NCBI RefSeq assembly: GCF_900100015.1 | Contig: NZ_FNDD01000007.1 | Location: 120,649 to 184,648 of the forward strand | Source of the DNA: Vibrio xiamenensis | GTDB lineage: Bacteria > Pseudomonadota > Gammaproteobacteria > Enterobacterales > Vibrionaceae | Direction of reading: 5' to 3' | DNA: 64,000 bases | Shown here: positions 28,810 through 36,842 of the stretch, one piece after another | How the letters are laid out: each line of letters starts with the position of its first letter | How positions within the stretch are numbered: position 1 is the stretch's first letter | Notes under the pieces: model-generated | Database searches by the model: none | Seen by the model: the letters and a program-made list of their open reading frames with translations, nothing else | What the model was told of the DNA's origin: nothing | Translations under genes and position numbers: made by a program

Positions 28810-30615
28810 TTACGCCACCAGCTCTTGCTGCTCCGTATCTGGTGGAATCACGCTGATCAGTTCCCAACCTTCGGTTTCGAGCTCTTCAAGAATCTCGTTC
28901 GCCGTCAGTAGCCACAACCTTCCCTCTTTCACCAAGCATAACGGCAGAGCTTTGGGGTTACGCTGCCAGAATTGCTCGACGCCAAAGCTTTCGGTCAACG
29001 GCGTGCTCTTAATCGTGCTGCCAGTTGCCATTAGCGAGTTGAGCTTAGCGTAGCTTACACCATCGCCAAACAGCACTTCATTAGGATTGCGGTCAACTTT
29101 ATAACGCTCATGGGTATTTTCCCCCACGCTAAGCTGGTAAACCGAGTTCTCGCCGAAATCGTTTTGATAGTACATGCTCACTATCGGGTTAGTTTGGCGA
29201 TATGGCGATGCCACCATCACTTTGCCGATCCCCGACATATCCAAATGGCTTTCGGCATGGCTGGAGGCTGGGTTACCAAAATAGACATTGAGATTCTCCA
29301 TTCGCGACAAGCGAATGCTCTCCCAGTTGGTGTCCGACAAAATGGTTTTGATTTTGTGCTTAGCGAGCACTTTCGCAAACTCGCGAGTAAACGACGTCGC
29401 GCCAAAAATCAGCACGCCTTGTGGCTTGCCTTGAGTAATGCCAAGAAATTTCGCCCACAATCGCGCGGTCAAACTTTGCGCCACCACGGTGCCGATGATC
29501 ATCAAAAACACCAAAGGCACTAATTTATCGATGCCTTCAAATAAGCCCATGTCATCCAGCTTAATCGCAAACAGCGATGACACCGCCGCCGCCACGATGC
29601 CGCGCGGCGCTATCCAAGACAAAAACCATTTGTCTTTGGCGGTAAGGTCGGTGCCGATGCCGCTTAACCAAACCGACAGCGGACGAGCAATAAACATCAC
29701 CACACCCAATACACCTACGCCGCCCCAGCCAAGTTCGGTAAACGCGTTGGAATCTAAGCGGCTAGCGAGCAAAATAAACAGCCCGGAAATCAGCAGCACG
29801 GTGAGGGTCTCTTTAAACTCGATGATGTCATCAAGCTCCAAGTTTTTGATGTTCGCCAGCCACATCCCCAAAATGGTCACGGTCAGCAGTCCGGACTCTT
29901 CTTGCAACTCGTTAGAGAGCGCATACACGCCAAGCACGATGGTCAATACCGTGATATTACGCAGATAATGCGGCACCCAATTACGCTTAAGCACCTCGGC
30001 CACCACGATACCAGCAATAATACCAAGCCCTAGCCCGACCCCAATCACCATCGCCAATGCGCTAAACATATGCTCGGTGGCTTCAGCAGAAGAGACAATA
30101 AACTCATACACTAAAACCGCCAGCAGCGCGCCGATCGGGTCAATGATGATGCCTTCCCAGCGCAGAATTCGCCCAAGCTCGGCTTTGGGGTGCACGCTTT
30201 TCAGCATCGGCGCAATCACGGTTGGCCCAGTCACCACCACCAGCGCAGAAAACAGCGCCGCCAATGCCCAATCAAAACCTGCCAGAAAATGTGCGCCAAG
30301 GGTAACGCAGGTCCAAGTGACCACGATGCCCACCGTGACCAGATTCATCACCATGCGCCCATGGCCGCGAATCTCTTGAATATTGAGAGTCAGCGCCCCT
30401 TCAAACAGAATGATGGCAACGCCAAGAGAGATCAGGGGAAAAAGTGTGTCGCCAAACAAAGCATCAGGATCGATGATGTCGAATCCCGGCCCAACCGTTA
30501 ACCCAACCAGCAAAAGCGGGAGAATCGCGGGAAGGTGTAATCGCCAACCGATCAGCTGACAGAGTAGAGAGAGTAAACCGATCAGCGCCAAAGACGCGGC
30601 AATCGACAATTCCAT
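28810..30615 (-). CDS. Cation:proton antiporter with RCK/TrkA-N domain
   Basis: Inner-membrane Na+/H+ (or K+/H+) exchanger of the CPA superfamily. I use ATG 30615 (MELSIAASLA), 601 residues, because AAGGAG sits 7 bases upstream. About twelve hydrophobic helices fill residues 1-390, with conserved polar motifs such as FEGALTLN and VVTGPTVIAPM. A Rossmann-type TrkA-N regulatory domain follows (GVLIFGATSFTREFAKVLAKH, about 400-420). The last approximately 90 residues form a further soluble domain. Nucleotide control of the exchanger is inferred from the RCK domain. The ion cannot be told from sequence. Confidence 0.88.
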   Translation of the reverse strand: MELSIAASLALIGLLSLLCQLIGWRLHLPAILPLLLVGLTVGPGFDIIDPDALFGDTLFPLISLGVAIILFEGALTLNIQEIRGHGRMVMNLVTVGIVVTWTCVTLGAHFLAGFDWALAALFSALVVVTGPTVIAPMLKSVHPKAELGRILRWEGIIIDPIGALLAVLVYEFIVSSAEATEHMFSALAMVIGVGLGLGIIAGIVVAEVLKRNWVPHYLRNITVLTIVLGVYALSNELQEESGLLTVTILGMWLANIKNLELDDIIEFKETLTVLLISGLFILLASRLDSNAFTELGWGGVGVLGVVMFIARPLSVWLSGIGTDLTAKDKWFLSWIAPRGIVAAAVSSLFAIKLDDMGLFEGIDKLVPLVFLMIIGTVVAQSLTARLWAKFLGITQGKPQGVLIFGATSFTREFAKVLAKHKIKTILSDTNWESIRLSRMENLNVYFGNPASSHAESHLDMSGIGKVMVASPYRQTNPIVSMYYQNDFGENSVYQLSVGENTHERYKVDRNPNEVLFGDGVSYAKLNSLMATGSTIKSTPLTESFGVEQFWQRNPKALPLCLVKEGRLWLLTANEILEELETEGWELISVIPPDTEQQELVA

Positions 30616-30628
30616 AGATGTCTCCTTA

Positions 30629-30663
30629 TAAAAAATCCACAACGCAGCAACTGAGTTGTGGAT
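30629..30663 (-). terminator. Terminator between mltB and the antiporter
   Basis: ATCCACAAC / GTTGTGGAT with an 11-base loop and a U run on the minus strand. It ends the mltB transcript but lies only a few bases before the antiporter ribosome-binding site, so it would sit in that gene's leader if transcription reads through. Confidence 0.75.
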
Positions 30664-30720
30664 TCTTCTTAAACCATATAGACACTGTAGCGAACTAAAT
30701 CAAACAGTTAAACCGTAAAT

Positions 30721-31689
30721 TTAGTTGATCAGATCAGCGAGATGGCTCACCGCCAAAGCGAAGTAGTACGAGCGGTTCCACTTCATCAGTACATTATAAT
30801 TGTTATACACCAAATACACGCGACCATTTTCGTCGTCCGGTGCAATCAACCATGCATCAATGTCTTTGGTCATTTTTGGCAATGCGCTACCGTCATAACG
30901 AGTCACGCCAAGCGCGCTCCACTCGGCCAAGGTTTTGGCTTTGTCTTTGCTACGGCCTTGCACGCTAAGGTCAAACCCTTTTGGCAATTTCACTTGGCGT
31001 CCCCAAGTAAAGTTGTCGTCCCAACCCGATTTGCTTAGGTAGTTTGCGGTTGAAGCAAATACGTCTGCTTCGGTGCCCCAAATGTCTTTTTTGCCATCGC
31101 CGTTACCGTCGGCAGCAAACGACAAAAATGAGCTTGGCATAAACTGGCACTGACCCATCGCACCAGCCCAAGAGCCTTTCATATCTTTGGCGGCGATATG
31201 ACCTTCTTGTAAAATGGTCAACGCAGCCATGGTCTCTTTACGGAAAAACTCTTCGCGGCGACCATCGTAAGCCATGGTGGTCAACGCATCGATGACACTG
31301 TAACCGCCGGTGAATTTACCGAAGTTACTTTCCACACCCCAAAGTGCAACGATAAAACGTGGCTGTACACCGTACTTTTTACCAATGCGCACTAACTCAT
31401 CATGATGCTCGCGGTACAACTCGCGCGCTTGTTTGATCTTCCAAGCCGGCGCGGCGCGCGGAATGTATTCATCCAGCGTTAAACGTTTTTCCGGTTGGTT
31501 GCGATCCGCTTTAACAGCGCGAGGTTTGTAAGCCACATCTGCAAAGGCCTCTTGAATCACCTGTTCGGAGATCCCTTGTTGTTTTGCTTCTTGTTTCAGC
31601 CCTTGAACATATTTGTCAAAATCAGCGTCTGCGGCGAAAACCGACCCTGAAACCGCAAAACTTAAAGCCACTGACAATAATTTTTTCAA
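30721..31689 (-). CDS. mltB: Lytic murein transglycosylase B
   Basis: Cleaves the glycan strand of peptidoglycan to give 1,6-anhydromuramic ends. I assign a TTG start at 31689 (protein LKKLLSVALS), because AGGAGG lies 7 bases upstream and the extra residues of the longer frame are translated from that ribosome-binding site itself. The 322-residue precursor has a signal peptide ending about residue 20 (SGSVFA-AD) and no lipobox, so it may be soluble periplasmic. MltB-family motifs are GVESNFGKFTGGYSVIDALTTMAYDGRR (catalytic Glu in GVES), GSWAGAMGQCQFMPSSFLSFA and DIWGTEADVFASTANYL. Confidence 0.93.
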   Translation of the reverse strand: MKKLLSVALSFAVSGSVFAADADFDKYVQGLKQEAKQQGISEQVIQEAFADVAYKPRAVKADRNQPEKRLTLDEYIPRAAPAWKIKQARELYREHHDELVRIGKKYGVQPRFIVALWGVESNFGKFTGGYSVIDALTTMAYDGRREEFFRKETMAALTILQEGHIAAKDMKGSWAGAMGQCQFMPSSFLSFAADGNGDGKKDIWGTEADVFASTANYLSKSGWDDNFTWGRQVKLPKGFDLSVQGRSKDKAKTLAEWSALGVTRYDGSALPKMTKDIDAWLIAPDDENGRVYLVYNNYNVLMKWNRSYYFALAVSHLADLIN

Positions 31690-31722
31690 CTTTGCCCTCC
31701 TTGAGCCTGAACTCAATGGTAG

Positions 31723-32001
31723 TTATGAACCTTGCTGAGCTTTACGCTCTTTGTATTGCTCTAATAAATTTTCTGGCGGTGGTGGCAGTTGCAAAAAGAA
31801 CCCATCATCTTTAAGAGATTGTTTAACTTTTTCGATATCAACTTGTGCCAGATCACGCCCGTCCAGATTAATCATCATTACCAGCGCAGGTTTGCCGAAC
31901 ATACTCATCAATGTGTCAGGAACTTGTGAAAAATCGTCCTTTTTAGGGATATATAAATATGCGCCTTCTTTCTTGGTACTTTTGTAAATGGTACAAAGCA
32001 T
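31723..32001 (-). CDS. YcgL-family protein
   Basis: A 92-residue protein with the full YcgL domain: [32 protein letters not shown], then [31 protein letters not shown]. The family is conserved in gammaproteobacteria beside minC. No biochemical role is established that I know of. It lies 33 bases upstream of mltB on the same strand and is divergent from minC, so the 182-base gap up to minC must hold both promoters. Confidence 0.92.
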   Translation of the reverse strand: MLCTIYKSTKKEGAYLYIPKKDDFSQVPDTLMSMFGKPALVMMINLDGRDLAQVDIEKVKQSLKDDGFFLQLPPPPENLLEQYKERKAQQGS

Positions 32002-32183
32002 GGGAAACCTTTTTAATGTAACAACTTCAAAAACGTCAGCGTTTCGAAAAAATTCGCTTCAAAACTCAGAATTAAACACGAGATAACTTGCTGTGCCTTG
32101 TGAGGAAATATAACATGACACCCCTAGTCTCAAGCAACGCCATTTCTACATTGGCGATGATTTATCGAGGTCCATAGTTCAAG

Positions 32184-32945
32184 ATGTCACGCACCCCAGA
32201 TCTTAAAGGTAGCAGCTTTACTTTGTCAGTTTTGCACCTTTCTGACAATAATGTCGAACAAGCTATCCATTTTTTACAAGAAAAGGTCGATCAAGCTCCC
32301 GCCTTTTTCGCCAGTGCGCCGGTTGTCATCAACATCGATAAAGTAACGAACGACGTCGATTTCAAAAAACTCAAGAAAGGCATTCAACAAACCGGCATGA
32401 TTCCGGTTGGCATTTCTGGAAGTAAAGACAAACGCCTGCAAAGCCTTGCCTCCGAGGCAGGGTTTGCGATTATGAGCGCCAGCAAACCTGTGGCGGCAAG
32501 TAAGTCTGTTTCAACGGATAAGCCTGCATCGGCAAGCAAGCCAGCAGCAACGAATAAGGTGGAACCGAGCCAACAGGCCGCGCCAAGTGCGCCGCCAGCG
32601 CCATCAAACTTTGTTCCCACCAAAGTGATACGAACGCCAGTGCGATCGGGTCAACAAATTTACGCAAAAGATGGCGATTTAGTCATCCTCAATCATGTCA
32701 GCGAAGGCGCCGAAGTGATTGCAGATGGCTCAATCCATATTTATGGTGCCCTACGCGGCCGCGCAATTGCCGGAGCGAGTGGCAACAAAGACGCAGTTAT
32801 CGCCTGCTCACAACTTCACGCTGAGTTGATGTCCATCGCTGGGCACTATTGGCTAACCGAACAATTTGCACCTGAGCTATGGCAAAAGAACGTTGTACTC
32901 AGTCTGCATGACGACTCACTTAAGCTTGAGTTGCTAACAATATAA
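32184..32945 (+). CDS. minC: Septum site-determining protein MinC
   Basis: FtsZ-polymerisation inhibitor that keeps the division ring away from the poles, 253 residues. The N-terminal domain (about 1-105) includes [14 protein letters not shown] flexible linker rich in Ala, Ser, Lys and Pro (about 105-150, [10 protein letters not shown] and onward) is longer than in E. coli. The C-terminal beta-helix domain contains [40 protein letters not shown], which binds MinD. First gene of minCDE, followed 20 bases later by minD. Confidence 0.96.
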   Translation: MSRTPDLKGSSFTLSVLHLSDNNVEQAIHFLQEKVDQAPAFFASAPVVINIDKVTNDVDFKKLKKGIQQTGMIPVGISGSKDKRLQSLASEAGFAIMSASKPVAASKSVSTDKPASASKPAATNKVEPSQQAAPSAPPAPSNFVPTKVIRTPVRSGQQIYAKDGDLVILNHVSEGAEVIADGSIHIYGALRGRAIAGASGNKDAVIACSQLHAELMSIAGHYWLTEQFAPELWQKNVVLSLHDDSLKLELLTI

Positions 32946-32965
32946 AGAAATAAGGAATCATTTTC

Positions 32966-33778
32966 ATGGCACGCATTATAGTTGTCACGTCAGGTAAAGG
33001 TGGCGTGGGTAAAACAACATCGAGCGCGGCAATCGCATCAGGCTTAGCTCTCAAGGGCAAGAAAACCGCGGTCGTCGACTTTGATATCGGCTTACGTAAC
33101 CTAGACCTTATCATGGGCTGTGAACGTCGCGTTGTGTATGACTTTGTTAACGTCATTAACGGCGAAGCTACGCTGAACCAAGCGCTGATTAAAGACAAAC
33201 GCTCTGACAACTTATTCATTCTTCCTGCTTCACAAACCCGCGATAAAGACGCACTGAATCATGAAGGGGTTGATCGCGTGTTTAAAGAGTTGGATGAAAT
33301 GGGCTTTGATTTCATCATCTGTGACTCGCCAGCGGGCATCGAGCAGGGCGCACTGATGGCGCTATACTATGCAGATGAAGCGATTGTTACCACCAACCCA
33401 GAAGTCTCTTCCGTGCGCGACTCGGACCGTATCCTTGGCATTTTAGATTCTAAATCTCGCCGCGCAGAAGAAGGCAAAGAGCCAGTGAAACAGCACTTGC
33501 TATTAACTCGCTACAACCCAAGCCGCGTAAACCTTGGTGAAATGCTTAGCGTGCAAGATGTTGAAGAGATTCTACGTATTAAATTGCTTGGCGTAATTCC
33601 AGAGAGCCAAGCGGTGCTAAACGCCTCCAACAAAGGTGTGCCTGTGATTTTTGATGATAAATCGGATGCGGGCATGGCGTACAGCGATACAGTGGACCGT
33701 CTACTTGGCGAGCAAGTCGATTTCCGCTTCTTGGTTGAGGAGAAGAAAGGCATCTTTAAGCGACTATTTGGAGGCTAA
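32966..33778 (+). CDS. minD: Septum site-determining ATPase MinD
   Basis: Membrane-cycling ATPase that recruits MinC and oscillates with MinE, 270 residues. The deviant Walker A KGGVGKT is at 11-17. The switch region [10 protein letters not shown] follows at about 40-49, and [10 protein letters not shown] near 120. The C-terminal amphipathic membrane-targeting helix is [13 protein letters not shown]. Overall length and motifs are those of a full, functional MinD. The stop is 7 bases before the minE start. Confidence 0.98.
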   Translation: MARIIVVTSGKGGVGKTTSSAAIASGLALKGKKTAVVDFDIGLRNLDLIMGCERRVVYDFVNVINGEATLNQALIKDKRSDNLFILPASQTRDKDALNHEGVDRVFKELDEMGFDFIICDSPAGIEQGALMALYYADEAIVTTNPEVSSVRDSDRILGILDSKSRRAEEGKEPVKQHLLLTRYNPSRVNLGEMLSVQDVEEILRIKLLGVIPESQAVLNASNKGVPVIFDDKSDAGMAYSDTVDRLLGEQVDFRFLVEEKKGIFKRLFGG

Positions 33779-33785
33779 AGACATT

Positions 33786-34058
33786 ATGTCATTACTTGAG
33801 TTTTTTAGACCCAACAGAAAAGCATCCGCTAGCACCGCCAAAGAGCGATTACAGATCATCGTTGCTGAGCGTCGCCGCCAAGGTGAGCCTGCGCCGTCTT
33901 ATCTGCCACAGATGAAAGAAGACATTCTGGCGGTAATTAAAAAGTACGTCGCCGTTGACCCATCGATGGTCGACCTGTCTTTTGAACAAAAAGATGAAGA
34001 TATCGCGGTACTTGAACTAAACGTGCGTCTACCCGAAGACGAAGAAAAAGACAAATAA
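33786..34058 (+). CDS. minE: Cell division topological specificity factor MinE
   Basis: Stimulates MinD ATPase and drives pole-to-pole oscillation, 90 residues from ATG 33786. The N-terminal membrane/MinD-binding segment is [31 protein letters not shown], and the dimerisation domain follows ([21 protein letters not shown], then ISVLELNV-type strand read here as [12 protein letters not shown]). A strong terminator follows 22 bases after the stop. Confidence 0.97.
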   Translation: MSLLEFFRPNRKASASTAKERLQIIVAERRRQGEPAPSYLPQMKEDILAVIKKYVAVDPSMVDLSFEQKDEDIAVLELNVRLPEDEEKDK

Positions 34059-34080
34059 GCCGCTCGGTTTATTTGGAATT

Positions 34081-34107
34081 AAAAAAGGCACCGATGGTGC
34101 CTTTTTT
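34081..34107 (+). terminator. Terminator of minCDE
   Basis: AAAAAAGGCACC-GAT-GGTGCCTTTTTT: a 12-bp perfect inverted repeat with a three-base loop and T run. It marks the end of the conserved backbone before the cassette-like insertion. Confidence 0.88.
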
Positions 34108-34137
34108 GTTGGGTGTGATTCAGAAGGGGAAATTGAA

Positions 34138-34188
34138 ACTGCAAATGCTAAGCGCGTTGGGAATTACTCTTAAATGCTTTGTTAGTTC
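34138..34188 (-). repeat. Truncated attC-like site of the second cassette
   Basis: On the minus strand CTAACAAAGCATTTAAGAG followed by TAATTCCCAACGC closely matches the left half of the complete attC at 34821-34918 for over 35 bases. It then diverges into sequence next to the minE terminator with no GCGTTAG end. The site starts 4 bases past the stop of the 196-residue gene. The loss of the right half suggests a deletion after insertion, leaving the cassette unable to be cleanly excised at this side. Confidence 0.65.
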
Positions 34189-34191
34189 GCA

Positions 34192-34782
34192 CTAGAAACT
34201 AGCGTCACACCCTAGAATTGGTTTAACCAACCAATTGTTTAGAACTTTGTTCATAGCTAAGCAAGCTTCAGATAGTTGATCTAAGGAGATAGACTTCGTT
34301 TCATGGGTTGTTAAGTGCGCAACACCTTTATTGCCGTTCAATGCCGTTAAACGAATTGCATCAATCTCAGAAGCATTAAGCCCCTTAAATATATAGTTTT
34401 CGGCTTTTGAATCACGAATCAATCGAGCAATACCAAAGCTTTCAACTGTTATATCTGTTGGTTTAGTATTACCGTAACGCTTAAATTTTCCATCAGTATT
34501 AACTGTAAATCCTGCAAATTGAAGCATTGCACGAACCATTGCTATACCTGAGTCTAAGATAGGATCTGTGAGCTCACGTGAGTGAGCATTTGAATAGAAC
34601 TCCGTCTCGCCCAATTTTAACGATGCTTCGGGAAAGCTTTTGACTCCATCGGAACAATCGTTATCAAACATGTGTTTGCTAACGCGAGCACATAAGTCAA
34701 TTTCCCTCATTCTAGGCACAACCCTAGATTGAACCGTGTATTTTCTATCTGTTTCATCGGAAATAACTGCAAATCCTGACAT
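34192..34782 (-). CDS. Cassette-borne protein of unknown function
   Basis: A 196-residue protein from ATG 34782 (MSGFAVISDE), with AAAGGA a few bases upstream; in-frame TTG and ATG codons further up have no ribosome-binding site. No signal peptide or membrane segment is seen. The C-terminal part (SEIDAIRLTALNGNKGVAHL then SLDQLSEACLAMNKVLNNWL) loosely recalls the helical C-terminal domain of some abortive-infection proteins (Arg/Asn...His motif followed by a helix), but this is a weak resemblance. Its location between two attC copies and after a SIR2 gene suggests an accessory, perhaps defensive, role. I do not recognise the family. Confidence 0.7.
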   Translation of the reverse strand: MSGFAVISDETDRKYTVQSRVVPRMREIDLCARVSKHMFDNDCSDGVKSFPEASLKLGETEFYSNAHSRELTDPILDSGIAMVRAMLQFAGFTVNTDGKFKRYGNTKPTDITVESFGIARLIRDSKAENYIFKGLNASEIDAIRLTALNGNKGVAHLTTHETKSISLDQLSEACLAMNKVLNNWLVKPILGCDASF

Positions 34783-34820
34783 ATTTTTCCTTTGCATAAC
34801 TTTCAAATTGAATGACTAAG

Positions 34821-34918
34821 AACTAACGCCCTGTTAAAGGGTGAGCAACACAACACCGAAATTGTCACATAGCAAAAATGCCAGGCGTTGCGAATCACTC
34901 TTAAATGCTTTGTTAGAA
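34821..34918 (-). repeat. Complete attC-like recombination site
   Basis: Read on the minus strand the site starts TTCTAACAAAGC at 34918, carries the arm AGTGATTCGCAACGC, has a central variable part containing GGTGTTGTGTTG, and ends CACCCTTTAACAGGGCGTTAG near 34823. The CTAAC and GTTAG ends are complementary, as required for the folded attC used by integron integrases. The sequence is of the type I recall from Vibrio superintegron repeats. The length is about 98 bases. It begins 4 bases past the SIR2 gene stop codon. Confidence 0.72.
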
Positions 34919-34920
34919 AT

Positions 34921-36225
34921 TTATTGATTGATGACTTCCAATCCATCTGCGTCGACACCGTTCTCACGCATGTATTTAGATACCATAACACGGTTATCAT
35001 AGGTCAGGTGATACCAACCAGAATTCCATTTATTGAATGCGTGCCACGAACACCCCATTACCATTCCTTTGGACATAGTATCAAAAGAACGTTTAACAGC
35101 ATTTAAGTATGTTTCTTCTAATGGCGTACCCTTGATATCCATAATTGAGCCAATGTGAATTAACCACCCTGCCAAATGAACATATTGTCCCCATTCACCA
35201 TTAGCTGTAGTCAAAACCCGCTTTCTTTCAAGTACGCCGGCTAAAAACTCCACTACTTTCGGGTGAGACACAATTATTCCGTTAGCCGTCAACATCGCGA
35301 TAATTTCAAAGAATGAATCATTTTTCTTTAGGTAACTGTCAGTAAGGCTCGCCTCGCCATTTAGCACTGGGTAAAGGAAGTCTTTGAAAAGATTTACATC
35401 TGGCTTAACTACGTTGTAAGTGTCTTCCAGGCACTGGAAGAATTCGTCAATGCCCAAATTATCAATGACACGTAGTCCATACACTCGGTCGTAATAATCT
35501 TTGATATGCTGATCAACAGGAGAACGAGATAAATAAAATAAGTGCTGCCTATTTATATCATGATGACGATTACTTCTGTGCTTATTAAGTATTGACTTAA
35601 AGTTAATATCACCTAGCGAGTAACCAATGATCACAACACTGTTTTCCTGAAAAAGCGTTTCAACCTTATGCGAAAAATAGTCAGGACTATTTATAAATCG
35701 AAAGTAATCATCTGCCGTTACAACCATCTTCTTCGGATACTTAATTGAACCATGTACATGATAAACGTGAACACCTTTTGACTGTCGATGAATTGGGTAA
35801 CCAATCGAGAATGAAGTTGAAGGTATACCTTTCAGAATTTGCGTTTCGATTAATCCATCGTAATTAGTCGTAATATACTTTATGTTCGTGTGTTTTCGAA
35901 TAAAGTCGAACGCTTTCAGCTTTTTATCAGTAACTTTCAAACTATTGATGATTTTGGCTATTTCAGCATGAAGGCATTTATCTTGAGTATGCATTTTAGC
36001 CTGTATAACACTGGCACACTCTTCCAGTGACATGATCGGTTTGTTCTCCGGAAACAACTGCTCAATGAGTTCATTTCCTCCCTCAACGCCTGATGTGGCG
36101 TCTTTTAATAATGATAACCAATTTGGAGCATTACCATCTGTTACATGCATTGAAAAACCTGTACCAACAAAGAAACACAACGAATTGGATTCTAGGGCAA
36201 AGGATAGTTCGTAAAAGTGATCCAT
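34921..36225 (-). CDS. SIR2-domain protein, probable anti-phage NADase
   Basis: A 434-residue protein with an N-terminal SIR2-like domain. Visible motifs are FVGTGFS (NAD-binding, 19-25), YITTNYDGLIE with the catalytic-type Asn121, VYHVHGS with the catalytic-type His158, and VIIGYSLGD (198-206). SIR2-like domains of this kind act in several phage-defence systems by destroying NAD. The remaining about 200 residues are a helical region of unrecognised family, perhaps the sensing part. The start ATG 36225 has GAGG 5 bases upstream. It is the first gene of a cassette-like insertion, followed by an attC site. Activity and target are inferred. Confidence 0.82.
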   Translation of the reverse strand: MDHFYELSFALESNSLCFFVGTGFSMHVTDGNAPNWLSLLKDATSGVEGGNELIEQLFPENKPIMSLEECASVIQAKMHTQDKCLHAEIAKIINSLKVTDKKLKAFDFIRKHTNIKYITTNYDGLIETQILKGIPSTSFSIGYPIHRQSKGVHVYHVHGSIKYPKKMVVTADDYFRFINSPDYFSHKVETLFQENSVVIIGYSLGDINFKSILNKHRSNRHHDINRQHLFYLSRSPVDQHIKDYYDRVYGLRVIDNLGIDEFFQCLEDTYNVVKPDVNLFKDFLYPVLNGEASLTDSYLKKNDSFFEIIAMLTANGIIVSHPKVVEFLAGVLERKRVLTTANGEWGQYVHLAGWLIHIGSIMDIKGTPLEETYLNAVKRSFDTMSKGMVMGCSWHAFNKWNSGWYHLTYDNRVMVSKYMRENGVDADGLEVINQ

Positions 36226-36541
36226 TTAAACCTCAAGTTTTACAAGTTTTCGAAAATTTCTAACTCTAACTAGATGACCAAATGCCATCTAAAAACCCAA
36301 AACAATATGCACTCTAACGCTTAAAAACAAATGGATATTGGCTTATTTGAGGGGACGGTTTCCAAACTGTTAACCCGTTCATAAAAGTAAATTTTCGGCG
36401 ATTATTGGTTATATAAATCACTAAAAATAAGCGTGAATTTTCGAAGCCAAAATAGGAAATTGCGGGCTAAAAAAAAAGCTCCAGTGTTGGCTGGAGCTTT
36501 GGGGGGTAGGCACCTAAGATGCCCTGCTTGAGAGAAGCTTG
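36226..36541. other. Junction region between the cassette array and the adhE area
   Basis: No gene is seen. It contains the promoter region of the SIR2 gene, a GCGTTAG sequence (minus strand, about 36314-36320) that may mark the outer cassette boundary, an AT-rich stretch, and a terminator at 36470-36501. Confidence 0.5.
36470..36501 (-). terminator. Terminator after the displaced adhE 3' fragment
   Basis: AAAGCTCCAG / CTGGAGCTTT with a 6-base loop, followed on the minus strand by nine U residues. It stands in the same relation to the fragment as the similar terminator does to the complete adhE gene. Confidence 0.8.
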
Positions 36542-36742
36542 TTAAGCTTCGGCTTTGGAAGGTTTGCTGGCCGGTTTCGCGCTGGCGGCCTCTTTACTCA
36601 CTGGCTGAGGCTTGTGGCTATTTTGTGGCGCAGTTTGATACGGCTTGCCTTCAACAAAAGCTTTGCCGTAATAGGAAGCCAGCAGTAATTGTTTTAGCTT
36701 GTTACCGAGCGGATAACGCGTTGTCTGTTTCTCCTGCCGCAC
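36542..36742 (-). pseudogene. Displaced duplicate of the adhE C-terminal end
   Basis: A 66-codon frame (GTG at 36742) encodes RYPLGNKLKQLLLASYYGKAFVEGKPY followed by an Ala/Lys/Pro-rich tail ending KAEA. This mirrors the last 60 or so residues of the intact AdhE next door (RYPLITELKEVLIASYYGKAFVEGETF, ending KAEA). No ribosome-binding site is obvious and the rest of an adhE gene is absent, so I call it a gene remnant. It could alternatively be translated as a small protein. Divergence of the two copies suggests the duplication is old. Confidence 0.6.
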
Positions 36743-36771
36743 CGTGTTGTAAACCCCAAAGTTGTAGACAC

Positions 36772-36802
36772 AAAAAAAGCCCCAGCTTGCGCTGGGGCTT
36801 TT
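36772..36802 (-). terminator. Terminator of adhE
   Basis: AAGCCCCAGC-TTGC-GCTGGGGCTT: a 10-bp stem with a 4-base loop and a minus-strand U run, about 40 bases past the adhE stop. Confidence 0.88.
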
Positions 36803-36842
36803 GAGTTCGACATCTAAGATTTCGTGCTAGCGAAAATCTTAA

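Larger units (their letters stand above)
34138..36320 (-). mobile_element. Stray integron gene-cassette array (two cassettes)
   Basis: Between the minE terminator and the adhE region lie two minus-strand genes, each immediately followed by the same sequence beginning TAACAAAGCATTTAAGAGT. The first copy (after the SIR2 gene) extends to a GGGCGTTAG end and has attC architecture. The second copy keeps only its first 45 or so bases. The far boundary is suggested by GCGTTAG on the minus strand at about 36314-36320. No integrase is present. This is what vibrio superintegron cassettes look like when found outside the array. Confidence 0.7.

Noticed and set aside
28142..28867. A 241-codon minus-strand frame antisense to folD.
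   Set aside because: A shadow of the folD coding pattern; it crosses the bidirectional terminator and enters the antiporter gene out of frame.
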